A DNA stretch of 64,000 nt from Anaerobranca gottschalkii DSM 13577 (lineage in GTDB: Bacteria; Bacillota; Proteinivoracia; Proteinivoracales; Proteinivoracaceae): contig NZ_FOIF01000004.1 of the NCBI RefSeq assembly GCF_900111575.1, forward strand, positions 31,985 to 95,984. Direction: 5' to 3'. The notes below the pieces were generated by a model that saw nothing but the letters and a program-made list of their open reading frames with translations, was not told where the DNA came from and did no database searches. The position numbers were made by a program, and so were the translations under genes. Below, piece by piece: positions 9,195 through 17,758 of this stretch (position 1 is its first letter; each line of letters starts with the position of its first letter).

Positions 9195-9227
9195 TACAAT
9201 TATACCCCATTAGGGTATAATTGTAAA
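9195..9227 (-). promoter_or_regulatory. Promoter with a CsoR/CstR-like operator in its spacer
   Basis: TACAATTATACCC, five bases (CATTA) and the exact inverse GGGTATAATTGTA form a 13-base inverted repeat at 9195-9225. On the minus strand TTTACA (9227-9222) and TATAAT (9204-9199) are 17 bases apart, so the CCC...GGG core lies between the -35 and -10. The same architecture occurs at 41682-41711. It faces the OsmC remnant. Assignment to the CsoR/CstR repressor family is from motif likeness only. Confidence 0.6.
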
Positions 9228-9243
9228 GGGATTATATAGAAAA

Positions 9244-9675
9244 TTAGAACTTATTATACCTTTTTAATATTCCCTCTAATATTCTGGCATGTCGCCCTTC
9301 ATCTTTTGAAGATTCATAAAAGTAGTCCCTCACATCATTAAGACCTAATTCTTGTGCTTTATCCCCTGCCTCTTTTTTCCCTTGATTTGCAAAAATTTCT
9401 CCTTCTAACATTTGTTTTATATTGGCAAATAAATCCTCCTGTATCAATCCGTTAAATTCAGCAAAGCGGGCAGCATGCTCTGCTTCTTCCCAGGCGATAG
9501 TTTTTAATATTTCAGCTATTTCAGGATACCCCTCCCTTTGTGCCTGCCTTGCCATAGCTAAATATATACCTACTTCAGAAGTTTCTCCTGTAAAGTTTTG
9601 TTTTACTACCCTTTCCAATTCTGTTCCTTTAGTATCACCTATTTTATTCTCCAAAACTAATTTAATTTCTTTCAT
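9244..9675 (-). CDS. Rubrerythrin-type diiron protein without a rubredoxin domain
   Basis: This 143-residue cytoplasmic protein is a ferritin-like four-helix diiron domain, probably a peroxidase. Iron-ligand motifs are visible: GETSEVGIYLAMARQA, EEAEHAARFAE and SKDEGRHARILEGIL. It lacks the C-terminal CxxC...CxxC rubredoxin domain of full-length rubrerythrin, so electrons must come from a separate partner. ATG 9675 follows AGGAGGTAGATGTT. It lies 26 bases after the Cys-rich gene at 9702-10136 and probably shares its transcript and its PerR-like control. Confidence 0.9.
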   Translation of the reverse strand: MKEIKLVLENKIGDTKGTELERVVKQNFTGETSEVGIYLAMARQAQREGYPEIAEILKTIAWEEAEHAARFAEFNGLIQEDLFANIKQMLEGEIFANQGKKEAGDKAQELGLNDVRDYFYESSKDEGRHARILEGILKRYNKF

Positions 9676-9701
9676 AACATCTACCTCCTATTATTTTTCT
9701 T

Positions 9702-10136
9702 TTATTTTTTCCTTTGGAATGCTGCAAAAACTTTATCAGCAACCTCACTATTAATGTTCTTTATATCACTTAAGTACATAAAAGTACTACCCCTATATTC
9801 TTGTGGATCCCCTAATAATACTACTTCATAAGCAGAACGGATAACATTGATAATACAATCCTCATCATGGTATAAATTACAGTTTCTACATTGATGTAAC
9901 AGAAAAGCTAATGAATCAACCATAGTGTCTTCATCATATACCTTCATATCTTGTAATGGTAAATTATCCATACCACCATCAATAAACTCTTTATTTTCTT
10001 TTATTGAAGTTGTTAAACAGTTTTTTGCATAACCTATTAAACAACTATCACTTTTACAGCCACCACAGTAGTCTTCTGTTAAGCAACATTCACTAACTGT
10101 TTTTATAATTCCTTCATAATCAAATCTAGTACTCAT
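9702..10136 (-). CDS. Unknown small cysteine-rich protein co-transcribed with rubrerythrin
   Basis: I do not recognise this 144-residue protein. It has no signal peptide or membrane segment and carries ten cysteines, clustered as CC...CGGCKSDSC and later CRNCNLYHDEDC, which could bind metal or an FeS cluster or take part in thiol chemistry. An AAAGGGAGGAG site precedes ATG 10136. It is the first gene of a two-gene unit with a rubrerythrin, and a near-perfect PerR-like box lies about 32 bases upstream. An oxidative stress role, perhaps as electron donor, is inferred from context only. Confidence 0.65.
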   Translation of the reverse strand: MSTRFDYEGIIKTVSECCLTEDYCGGCKSDSCLIGYAKNCLTTSIKENKEFIDGGMDNLPLQDMKVYDEDTMVDSLAFLLHQCRNCNLYHDEDCIINVIRSAYEVVLLGDPQEYRGSTFMYLSDIKNINSEVADKVFAAFQRKK

Positions 10137-10167
10137 CTTTCTCCTCCCTTTAAATCATCGTTATTAG

Positions 10168-10182
10168 TTATAATTATTATTA
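10168..10182. promoter_or_regulatory. PerR-like box ahead of the Cys-rich/rubrerythrin unit
   Basis: TTATAATTATTATTA matches 14 of 15 positions of the PerR box TTATAATNATTATAA. It sits 32-46 bases upstream of the start at 10136, where it could cover the promoter. AT-rich DNA raises the chance of an accidental match. Confidence 0.45.
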
Positions 10183-10225
10183 CAAAATATAGTTTACCAA
10201 AGAATTGGTAGTTAAGCAATAAAAA

Positions 10226-10248
10226 AGTGATAGAGGTTATCTATCACT
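10226..10248 (-). terminator. Terminator at the end of the sugar phosphorylase operon
   Basis: AGTGATAGA and TCTATCACT flank a five-base loop and are followed on the minus strand by TTTTTTATT. The stem includes the stop codon of the ATPase gene. Confidence 0.75.
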
Positions 10249-11358
10249 AAAAAATATGTTTTCTTGGGTATCTTTATCAAAAAAGAAAATTTTCTTGGAG
10301 TTTAGGATAACTTCTATATTATCATCTATTTTTGCATCCATACCTTCGGTAAATTTACTTATAATCTGTTGAGTACCTAATTGAATATGGACAAAGGTTT
10401 CAGATCCCATTATTTCCCTTAAAATAACTTTTCCTTGTAACTCAATTTCATCATTTATCTCTTCATTTTCCTTTTTGGTAATATGTTCCGGACGTATACC
10501 TAAAATAACCTCTTTTCCAACATAGCCCCTTTTTTCTAGCATTTTTCCTTTTTCAAAGGGAATCATAATGGTATCATTGTTCTTTAATAAAGCAAAATAT
10601 CCTTTTTCATTTTTATACAATTGACATTCTATTGTATTCATTTGTGGGCTACCTAAAAAAGTAGCCACAAATAAATTCTTGGGGTTATTATATAAATTTT
10701 GAGGGGTATCGAATTGCTGTACTACCCCTTTATTCATCACTACGATTCTATCCCCCATAGTCATCGCTTCTACTTGGTCATGGGTTACATAAATAAAAGT
10801 AGCCTGTAACCTTTTATGTAATTTCATTATTACACTTCTCATTTCTGTCCTCAATTTGGCATCTAAATTAGATAGTGGCTCATCCATTAAAAAAACTTTA
10901 GGGTTTCTTACAATAGCTCTACCTAATGCAACCCGCTGCCGTTGACCACCGGAGAGCTCTTTAGGCTTTCTTGAAAGTAAATCTTCTAGCTGAAGGAGTT
11001 TAGCTGCTTCCATAACTTTTTCTTTAATCTCTTTTTTAGATTCTTTTCTAAGTTTTAATGCAAAACCCATATTTTCTTCCACAGTCATATGGGGATACAA
11101 GGCATAGTTTTGAAAAACCATAGCAATATCCCTATCTTTCGCCGGAACATCATTAGCCTTTAGATTATCAATATATATTTCACCATCGGTTATATCCTCC
11201 AAACCTGCAATCATCCGCAAAGTTGTCGATTTTCCACAACCGGATGGCCCTACAAAAACGACAAATTCTTTATCTCTAATTTCCAAATTTACGTTATTTA
11301 CTGCTAGAACACCATTATCATATTTCTTACATACATCTATTAATCTTACATTTGCCAT
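10237..11358 (-). CDS. Sugar ABC importer ATPase, MalK/MsmX/UgpC type
   Basis: This 373-residue cytoplasmic ATPase drives the disaccharide importer encoded in the same operon. Walker A GPSGCGKST near residue 37, signature LSGGQRQRVALGRAI, Walker B VFLMDEPLSNLDAK and a C-terminal TOBE-type region (GIRPEHITK) are all present. It is the last gene of the operon phosphorylase, binding protein, permeases, beta-phosphoglucomutase, ATPase. ATPases of this kind sometimes serve several CUT1 importers, but no other CUT1 system lies in the window. Confidence 0.93.
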   Translation of the reverse strand: MANVRLIDVCKKYDNGVLAVNNVNLEIRDKEFVVFVGPSGCGKSTTLRMIAGLEDITDGEIYIDNLKANDVPAKDRDIAMVFQNYALYPHMTVEENMGFALKLRKESKKEIKEKVMEAAKLLQLEDLLSRKPKELSGGQRQRVALGRAIVRNPKVFLMDEPLSNLDAKLRTEMRSVIMKLHKRLQATFIYVTHDQVEAMTMGDRIVVMNKGVVQQFDTPQNLYNNPKNLFVATFLGSPQMNTIECQLYKNEKGYFALLKNNDTIMIPFEKGKMLEKRGYVGKEVILGIRPEHITKKENEEINDEIELQGKVILREIMGSETFVHIQLGTQQIISKFTEGMDAKIDDNIEVILNSKKIFFFDKDTQENIFFSDR

Positions 11359-11370
11359 TATAAGCCCCCT

Positions 11371-12060
11371 TTATTTTATTTCAATCTTTTGATTTAACCA
11401 ATTGTTGTATTTTTCTACCAATAATTCAAAGGTTAAATCATCAGTATTCTCCACTTGAAAATCTACATTTAATAAAGGTGTTTTTCCTATTCCCACAGCA
11501 AACATTCCTGCTTTTTTTATACCATCTATACCTGCTTGGGCATCTTCTATCCCTACACATTCTAAAGCTTGGATATTTAAACCATTTGCAACATCTAAAA
11601 AAATATCTGGCTCTGGTTTACCCCTTCCCACTTTTTTAGGATCAGCTATATAATCAAAATAACTATCTACTTTTAACAATTTTATTACTCTTTCTGCATT
11701 TAATGATGCAGATGCTAAACCTATTTTAATCTTATTTATTTTTAATTTTTCTAATAAGCTTCCTATCCCCGGCAAAATATCCTTTGGGGTAATAGATTGT
11801 ATTAAACTTATATACTCGTTATTTTTTTCTTCTGCTAATTTTTCTTTTTCTTCTTTAGTAAACTTTTTCTCAACCTTTCCACGCTCCAAAATTAGCTCTA
11901 GGGATTCTAACCTACTAACCCCTTTTAATCTTTCATTAAATTCTCTATCGATACTTATCCCCAGTCTTTTACCTAGGTTTTTCCAAGCTAAATAGTGAAA
12001 TTCAGCTGTATCAACTATAACGCCGTCTAAATCAAATATAACTCCTTTTGGTAAAATCAT
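11371..12060 (-). CDS. pgmB: Beta-phosphoglucomutase
   Basis: This 229-residue HAD-superfamily enzyme converts beta-glucose 1-phosphate, released by the GH65 phosphorylase of the same operon, to glucose 6-phosphate. The nucleophile motif FDLDGVIVDTAEFHY is near the N-terminus, LASAS is motif II, and GKPEPDIFLDVANGL and GIEDAQAGIDGIKKAGM are the later HAD motifs with the expected cap domain between. ATG 12060 is 21 bases after the upstream permease stop. The pairing with GH65 strongly supports the assignment. Confidence 0.93.
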   Translation of the reverse strand: MILPKGVIFDLDGVIVDTAEFHYLAWKNLGKRLGISIDREFNERLKGVSRLESLELILERGKVEKKFTKEEKEKLAEEKNNEYISLIQSITPKDILPGIGSLLEKLKINKIKIGLASASLNAERVIKLLKVDSYFDYIADPKKVGRGKPEPDIFLDVANGLNIQALECVGIEDAQAGIDGIKKAGMFAVGIGKTPLLNVDFQVENTDDLTFELLVEKYNNWLNQKIEIK

Positions 12061-12081
12061 GTCAAAACCTCCAATAAGCCT

Positions 12082-12912
12082 TTATTTTTCTCCATCCATA
12101 CGAACACTTTCCATAAAATACTTATTTAACAAAATGTATAAAATCAAAATGGGTACTAAAGAAATTACACTGGCAGCCATTACTTCATCCCATTGGGTTA
12201 TTCCACTATATCTACTCATCATCGATTGAATTCCTACTGTGAGTGTATATTTTGAGGTATCTGCCAAATACAGCTTTGCCCTTAAAAACTCATTCCAAAA
12301 ACCTAAGAAAATAAAAACTGCTTGGGTTGCAATAGCAGGTTTAGCTAAAGGCATAGCTATTCTAAAAAATACCCCTAATCTATTTAATCCATCTAAAGCC
12401 GCTGCTTCTTCTAAACTTTTAGGAAAATTTATAAAAAACTGCCGCATCATAAAAATATAAGTAGCATTAACTGCAACAGGTAATATAACAGCATTATAAG
12501 AGTTAAGCATCCCAAAACTCCGGACAATAAGATAATTAGGTATTAATAGAACTTGTCCAGGCACCATAATAGATGCCAATATAGCATAAAAAAGCATATC
12601 TTTACCTCTAAAGTTGATCCGTGCTAAGGCATAGCCAGCCATCGAATTAAATAAAACATTTAAAGTTGTACCTACTATTCCTACAAAAAAGGAATTAGCT
12701 ACCCAACGTAGAAAATTATCATCCATTAAAAAAAGTTTTCTATAAGCTTGTAATGTTGGTTCTTGGGGAATGAGATTCAAACCTCCCCCTGTAATTTCTC
12801 GGTAGGTTTTAAAAGAAGCTGAAACTGCCCACAAAAAAGGAAAAAAAGTCACAAGTGCATAAATAATTAAAATTAAATAGAGAGCTAAACTTACATAGTT
12901 CCTCTTACCCAT
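12082..12912 (-). CDS. Sugar ABC importer permease, MalG type
   Basis: This 276-residue permease has about six membrane segments. The EAA loop EEAAALDGLNRLGVFFRIAMP near residue 190 contacts the ATPase. The N-terminus (ALVTFFPFLWAVSASFK) and C-terminus match the MalG-type partner of CUT1 importers. It forms the channel with the neighbouring MalF-type protein and is expected to carry a glucose disaccharide, because the operon also encodes a GH65 phosphorylase. Confidence 0.92.
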   Translation of the reverse strand: MGKRNYVSLALYLILIIYALVTFFPFLWAVSASFKTYREITGGGLNLIPQEPTLQAYRKLFLMDDNFLRWVANSFFVGIVGTTLNVLFNSMAGYALARINFRGKDMLFYAILASIMVPGQVLLIPNYLIVRSFGMLNSYNAVILPVAVNATYIFMMRQFFINFPKSLEEAAALDGLNRLGVFFRIAMPLAKPAIATQAVFIFLGFWNEFLRAKLYLADTSKYTLTVGIQSMMSRYSGITQWDEVMAASVISLVPILILYILLNKYFMESVRMDGEK

Positions 12913-12948
12913 AGTGCACCTCCTAATAAAAATTTACTACCTGTATAT

Positions 12949-13839
12949 TTAGTAAAGGCTTTCTGATTTGTTTAGTTTTTGAGCTATAAATGAAATAGTA
13001 AAAATAACTATCGACAAAACTATAGATAATGCCGCTGCATAACCCATAGTATTGTTTTGTCCAAAGGCATACCTAAAGATTAATAAAGCTACTGTGAGGG
13101 TAGAATTTTCCGGTCCTCCAGAACCATTAGAAAAGATATAGGCTTGGTCAAACATCTGAAAGGTTCCTATTATACCCATTAGCACCACAAAAGTGGTAAT
13201 GGGTTTTAAGTGGGGTACCGTAATATATAAAAATTTCTGTACATTATTAGCCCCATCAATTTCCGCTGCTTCATATAAACTTTTAGGTATCTCTTGTAAC
13301 CCTGCCAAGTAAATTGTCATAAAGAAAGGTACTGTAGACCAAATATTCATTGCCATAATTACTTGTAAAGCAAACCTCGGGTTATTTAAAAAGTTAATAG
13401 GTGTATCTAAAATATTTATTCTCATTAATATTTGATTAACAGGTCCTGTTAAACTAAACAAAAACATAAAAATCATCGTTAAAGCGGCACTAGAGGTAAG
13501 GGTAGGCAAAAAATAAATAGTTCTGAAAAACATTTTACCTTTAATCTTACTATTTAAAACTGCTGCTAATACCATAGCTATAATAGTCTGAGTTGGCACC
13601 ACTACACTGGCAAATAGAGTTGTGTTATAAAAAGCCCTTCTCGTTGCAGTATCATTAAAAACCCTTCGATAATTATCTAAACCTATAAATTCAAAATACC
13701 CAGTAAATAGGTTTACCCTATGAAAAGAGATATAAATTGCATAAAAAATTGAACCAAAAATAAAAATCCCTAAAACTAATATCGCTGGGGTGAGAAATCC
13801 ATAACCCATTAAATTATCTGCTACTTTATTTTTTTTCAT
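12949..13839 (-). CDS. Sugar ABC importer permease, MalF type
   Basis: This 296-residue permease has six predicted membrane spans and the EAA loop YEAAEIDGANNVQKFLYITVP. Its N-terminal spans and the HRVNLFTG loop are typical of the MalF/UgpA partner in CUT1 importers. It lies 36 bases upstream of the MalG-type gene and about 80 bases after the binding-protein gene, with a strong hairpin between, as is common where the binding protein is made in excess. Confidence 0.92.
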   Translation of the reverse strand: MKKNKVADNLMGYGFLTPAILVLGIFIFGSIFYAIYISFHRVNLFTGYFEFIGLDNYRRVFNDTATRRAFYNTTLFASVVVPTQTIIAMVLAAVLNSKIKGKMFFRTIYFLPTLTSSAALTMIFMFLFSLTGPVNQILMRINILDTPINFLNNPRFALQVIMAMNIWSTVPFFMTIYLAGLQEIPKSLYEAAEIDGANNVQKFLYITVPHLKPITTFVVLMGIIGTFQMFDQAYIFSNGSGGPENSTLTVALLIFRYAFGQNNTMGYAAALSIVLSIVIFTISFIAQKLNKSESLY

Positions 13840-13865
13840 TTCTCCACCAACCTTTATCCATTAAT

Positions 13866-13905
13866 GTTAGAGCATATAAAGGGATATTCCTTTATATGCT
13901 CTAAC
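13866..13905 (-). terminator. Intercistronic hairpin between binding protein and permease genes
   Basis: GTTAGAGCATATAAAGG and its exact inverse flank a six-base loop. No T run follows on the minus strand, so it more likely slows mRNA decay or lowers read-through than fully stops transcription. Confidence 0.6.
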
Positions 13906-13918
13906 TTTTTCCCCTAAA

Positions 13919-15151
13919 TTAATTTTGTCTAATTATTTTATTAGCTTCTTCCTCAGCTATTTTTAGAGCTTCAGCTAAAGTTCTTTCTCCTTTTACTACT
14001 GATGGTATATAATTTCTAAACTCATTATTTATTGTATCTAAAGTAGTTCCCTTTTGCCAAGGTGTAGCATATTCAGCCCCTAGAATATGGGGAACTTTTC
14101 GCTGATCATCCATTACACCTATAGCTTCAGCTACATCAGCCCTAGATGGAAGAACCCCTGCACCTTTAGTCCAAATTGCCATCCCTTCTGTTCCTGTAGC
14201 AAACTTAATAAACTCTTTTGCTGCTTCCACTTCTTTTGATTTACTATAAATACCATATCCTACTGTAAATACCATAGTTCCTTTTTCCCCTCTAAAAGTG
14301 GGAACTTCTATTACTCCAAATTCAACTTCCGGAAAGTTTTGTTCAAGGAATCCAAGTACCCAGTTACCTTCGATCATCATAGCTGTTTTTTCATTACCAA
14401 AGGCATCTCCATTCCAACCTACACCTAAGTCTTGGGGTGTTACCAATTTACCTTCTTTAGCTGCTTCAAATAAAGGAGTTAGATTTTCTACTATTTTAGG
14501 ATCTGATAAATTAGAATAAATTTCATCCCTAACGATAGAAACTCCTCCCCCTTGAGCAATAAACATTTTCCTTGCTAAGTCTTGATTATAGGTCATAGCT
14601 GCCATCCCAGAAGGCAACTTAGCTTTAAGGTTAGTTAAAAAGTCACTGGTCCACAACTCTTCTAATGTATCAGGTATTTCTTCAGCATTTACATATTTTT
14701 TATTATAATAAAGGGCTAGTGTAGAATAATCCTTACTAACTGCATATACCTTTCCATCCTTAATAAATGCATTTGTTAATGGTTGATAAAATTTGTCTAA
14801 CTCAAATTCATCATAATCTAATTCTAATAATACCCCTTGCTCAATAAAAAATGGGGCCATATAAGCATCTACATAAAACACATCTGGTGCTGTCCCACCG
14901 ATTAACTCTACCTGTAATTCCATATTGTAATCAGAATAGATCCTTTGCTCCACTTTAATTCCAGTTTTTTTAGTAAATTCAGCAACCATTTTGTTAAAGG
15001 CAGCGGTTTCAGCATCATTACCTCCCCATCTACCTACAACTATGGTTTTACCTGATAAGTCATCTGTATTGTTAGCATCAGAAGAGCCACACCCACTTAG
15101 CAAGCCAACTACTATAAAAGTAGAAATTAGGAAAACGAGAAACTTTTTCAA
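13919..15151 (-). CDS. Sugar-binding lipoprotein of the disaccharide ABC importer
   Basis: This is an extracellular solute-binding protein of the CUT1 class, 410 residues when started at TTG 15151, which sits 7 bases after GGGAGG. A longer frame reaches 15214, but only the shorter start gives a proper lipoprotein signal, KKFLVFLISTFIVVGLLSGC, with the lipobox cysteine. The mature part begins GKTIVVGRWGGNDAETAAFN and includes GTAPDVFYVDAYMAPFF, typical of this fold. It delivers the sugar to the two permeases encoded next. The ligand is probably the disaccharide cleaved by the GH65 enzyme. Confidence 0.92.
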   Translation of the reverse strand: MKKFLVFLISTFIVVGLLSGCGSSDANNTDDLSGKTIVVGRWGGNDAETAAFNKMVAEFTKKTGIKVEQRIYSDYNMELQVELIGGTAPDVFYVDAYMAPFFIEQGVLLELDYDEFELDKFYQPLTNAFIKDGKVYAVSKDYSTLALYYNKKYVNAEEIPDTLEELWTSDFLTNLKAKLPSGMAAMTYNQDLARKMFIAQGGGVSIVRDEIYSNLSDPKIVENLTPLFEAAKEGKLVTPQDLGVGWNGDAFGNEKTAMMIEGNWVLGFLEQNFPEVEFGVIEVPTFRGEKGTMVFTVGYGIYSKSKEVEAAKEFIKFATGTEGMAIWTKGAGVLPSRADVAEAIGVMDDQRKVPHILGAEYATPWQKGTTLDTINNEFRNYIPSVVKGERTLAEALKIAEEEANKIIRQN

Positions 15152-15179
15152 ACTAAAAACCTCCCTTTTTTTATTTATT

Positions 15180-15206
15180 AAATAACCTAATTTTGTTAGG
15201 TTATTT
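15180..15206 (-). terminator. Intercistronic hairpin after the GH65 gene
   Basis: AAATAACCTAA and TTAGGTTATTT flank a five-base loop between the phosphorylase and binding-protein genes. No clear T run follows, so it may act as an attenuator or RNA-stability element. Confidence 0.5.
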
Positions 15207-15226
15207 AAAAACAAAATCCTTAAAAA

Positions 15227-17563
15227 CTAAATCTTCAATACTAGCTTATCTTTTAATAGATAAAACTGCTGATTATTTAAAATTTCAATTTCCCTATTTC
15301 TATTAGTCAACTTTTCAATCATTACTTTATCTTTAGTTATTTCTATACTTAATTTATCTCCTTGGTAATAGATAACAAATTTAAGTTTTGACCAATTCTC
15401 AGGCAATGAAGGTTGAATCCTCAGTTTACCATCAATAATTCGTACTCCACCAAAACCGTTTACTACACACTGCCAAATTCCTCCAATAGAGGCAGCATGA
15501 ATACCGTGATCACTTGATTTCATATTAGGTCCTAAATCAATTTGGGCGGCTTTTTTAAATAATTGATAAGCCAATTCTTTTTCTCCTAAATCATTAGCTA
15601 TAATACAATGGGTAGAAAGGCTTAATGAAGAATCATGCAATGTCTTAGGTTCATAATAGTCCCAATTAGCCTTTTTCACATCTTTACTAAAATAATGTTC
15701 TAATAAATAAAGTAAAATAATTACATCTGCTTGTTTAGTTACTTGAATTTGATTGACCTGAGCTAAGTTATAGTCTCGAAATATTGAACCTACTTGCTGT
15801 TGATTTTTGTACTTTGTTAAATCAATAACTTCTTTTTGTAAATATGTATCATCTTGAGGTATTACTAAATTTTCATTAGGTTTAGGTAAATAAATTTTCC
15901 TTTGGACATCAATCCATTTTTCAATCCAATCATCGATTTTAATTTTTTCATTTAATTCATCAAAAACCTTTTGATCAACTTTTTCTCTTAAGCTATTATA
16001 ACAATCTATAGCAATACTGATGGCAAATTTAGCCATATAGTTTGTAAAGGCATTATTATCTACATGTTCTTTATATTCATCTGGTCCAATAACTCCTTTT
16101 ATTTCATAACGTCCCTTTTCTTCATTCCACTCTACCCTTGAAGCCCAAAACTTAGCTATTTCAAATAGCATTTCATAACCATATTTAATCAAGAAATCTT
16201 CATCACCGGTAATTTGATAATATTGCCAAATAGCGTAACTTATATCGGCGGAAATATGTTGTTCAATAAAACCTGACCAAATTTTAGTTGCTTCTCCAGT
16301 TACTATATCGGCAGCTCCCCATACTGGCGTTACTTCTCCATCATCTTTCCATGCACTTTCCCAAGGATACATGGCCCCTTCATAGCCATTTTCCTTTGCT
16401 TTTTTCCTTGCACCATCTAAAGTAAAATAACGGTATTCCAACAATAATCTAGCTTTATCAGGATAGGTATATATATAATAAGGTAAAATAAAGATTTCTG
16501 TATCCCAAAAAACATGACCTTTATATCCTTCACCACTTAACCCCTTTGCTCCAACACTCATTCTATTATCGTGAAAAGGTGTCATAATCCTTAAATGATA
16601 TTGAGCAAATCGTATAGCTAATTGATCAAATCCATCAGTTGATAAAATTTCTATTGGCCCTTGACTCCAAACTTCTTTTTCCCATTTTTCCTCACTTTCC
16701 ATTAGTAATTGATTATATCTTTTTTTACTTTCTTCCCTTAACTCCTTTAAGCTCTCTAATATAATCTCTTTTAAACTTAATTTTTCCAATTCCTTATCTC
16801 TAGAGGTATGAAAAGTCGACAATTTATTTAAGACAAGTTCTTGCCCAACTTCTATTTTATCATTAAACTCAAAGAAAATTTTTCTTCTATCCATTAAAAT
16901 TATTGATTCTGGTTCATAGTATTCATTATTCTTAAAAAATGAATGGGTAGAATTTATTACAAAATGAATATTACTTTCTATAGTTGTTTGAATAAAATTT
17001 AAATATTTTCCGTCATACAGCCGTTTTTCACCTTCAAAAAAATGTTGTACCCCTGAATTAGTCATTTGCCCATTTATCCCTGATTTTAATTTTAGTTGAA
17101 CAGGTTTACTTAACGGCTTTATCAAAACCTCCTGGGCTACCAAGTGATAATTAGCTAAAGAAACCAATCTTTTAAAAGTAAATTCTACTTCTTCTCCACT
17201 AGGACCTAACCAAATAAAATTCCTTACTAATTCACCGTTTTTTAAATTCAAATATCTACTGTAATTTTTAAAGTTCCCTTCCATTAAATTCATCTTTTTC
17301 CCATTGATATATATATCTATACCTATAACATCCGCTGCATTGGGTAATTCAGTTACTTCACTGGGATGAAACTTGTTATATGTACCGCTAATAAAAGTAT
17401 TTCTAACTTCTCCAGGATACGTCTCTTCTGTACAAGCTCTAATTCCTAAATACCCATTACCTTGATACATAATTGATTCAAATTTCCCTAAGTACTCCTG
17501 ACAAAAGTCCTCTTCTGCTACTATCCAATTCTTCAAGCCATTTATTTCTTTATCATATTTCAT
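15227..17563 (-). CDS. GH65 family disaccharide phosphorylase
   Basis: This 778-residue cytoplasmic enzyme phosphorolyses an alpha-linked glucose disaccharide to beta-glucose 1-phosphate and glucose. The length suits maltose, trehalose, kojibiose and nigerose phosphorylases. The catalytic acid lies in GVIGPDEYKEHVDNNAFTNY; other family stretches are MYQGNGYLGIRA near the N-terminus, KGHVFWDTEIFILPY, and HISADISYAIWQYYQITGDE, where specificity is set. The disaccharide cannot be chosen from these motifs. It is the first gene of the operon, and the pgmB gene downstream takes its product. ATG 17563 is about 80 bases from the promoter's -10. Confidence 0.9.
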   Translation of the reverse strand: MKYDKEINGLKNWIVAEEDFCQEYLGKFESIMYQGNGYLGIRACTEETYPGEVRNTFISGTYNKFHPSEVTELPNAADVIGIDIYINGKKMNLMEGNFKNYSRYLNLKNGELVRNFIWLGPSGEEVEFTFKRLVSLANYHLVAQEVLIKPLSKPVQLKLKSGINGQMTNSGVQHFFEGEKRLYDGKYLNFIQTTIESNIHFVINSTHSFFKNNEYYEPESIILMDRRKIFFEFNDKIEVGQELVLNKLSTFHTSRDKELEKLSLKEIILESLKELREESKKRYNQLLMESEEKWEKEVWSQGPIEILSTDGFDQLAIRFAQYHLRIMTPFHDNRMSVGAKGLSGEGYKGHVFWDTEIFILPYYIYTYPDKARLLLEYRYFTLDGARKKAKENGYEGAMYPWESAWKDDGEVTPVWGAADIVTGEATKIWSGFIEQHISADISYAIWQYYQITGDEDFLIKYGYEMLFEIAKFWASRVEWNEEKGRYEIKGVIGPDEYKEHVDNNAFTNYMAKFAISIAIDCYNSLREKVDQKVFDELNEKIKIDDWIEKWIDVQRKIYLPKPNENLVIPQDDTYLQKEVIDLTKYKNQQQVGSIFRDYNLAQVNQIQVTKQADVIILLYLLEHYFSKDVKKANWDYYEPKTLHDSSLSLSTHCIIANDLGEKELAYQLFKKAAQIDLGPNMKSSDHGIHAASIGGIWQCVVNGFGGVRIIDGKLRIQPSLPENWSKLKFVIYYQGDKLSIEITKDKVMIEKLTNRNREIEILNNQQFYLLKDKLVLKI

Positions 17564-17590
17564 GCTAACCCTCCACTACTTGTTTGTTTT

Positions 17591-17673
17591 CCCAAAACGT
17601 TTTCGGAAAAAACGATAAAAAAATCCAAAACGTTTTCGTTTTTATTATACCACCACTATTATTTATTTGACAA
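17591..17673 (-). promoter_or_regulatory. GH65 operon promoter with twin LacI-family operators
   Basis: On the minus strand TTGTCA (17673-17668) and TATAAT (17649-17644) are 18 bases apart. Just downstream lie two copies of CCAAAACGTTTTCG or a close variant, with the perfect core AAAACGTTTT at 17627-17636 and 17594-17603. Their centres are 33 bases apart, about three helical turns. The position over the start site implies repression, most likely by the LacI-family protein encoded next door; CcpA could also bind such sequences. Confidence 0.75.
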
Positions 17674-17720
17674 GTATTTTCCAAAAATTTTTTTAATAAT
17701 TTTTAAATACTAAGTTTAAT

Positions 17721-17758
17721 ATAACGACTATTGATAATTTCTTACCAATAGCCGTTAT
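17721..17758 (-). terminator. Hairpin at the end of the lacI-family gene
   Basis: ATAACGACTATTG pairs with CAATAGCCGTTAT (one mismatch) around a 12-base loop and includes the stop codon. No clean T run follows, so termination is uncertain. Confidence 0.45.
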
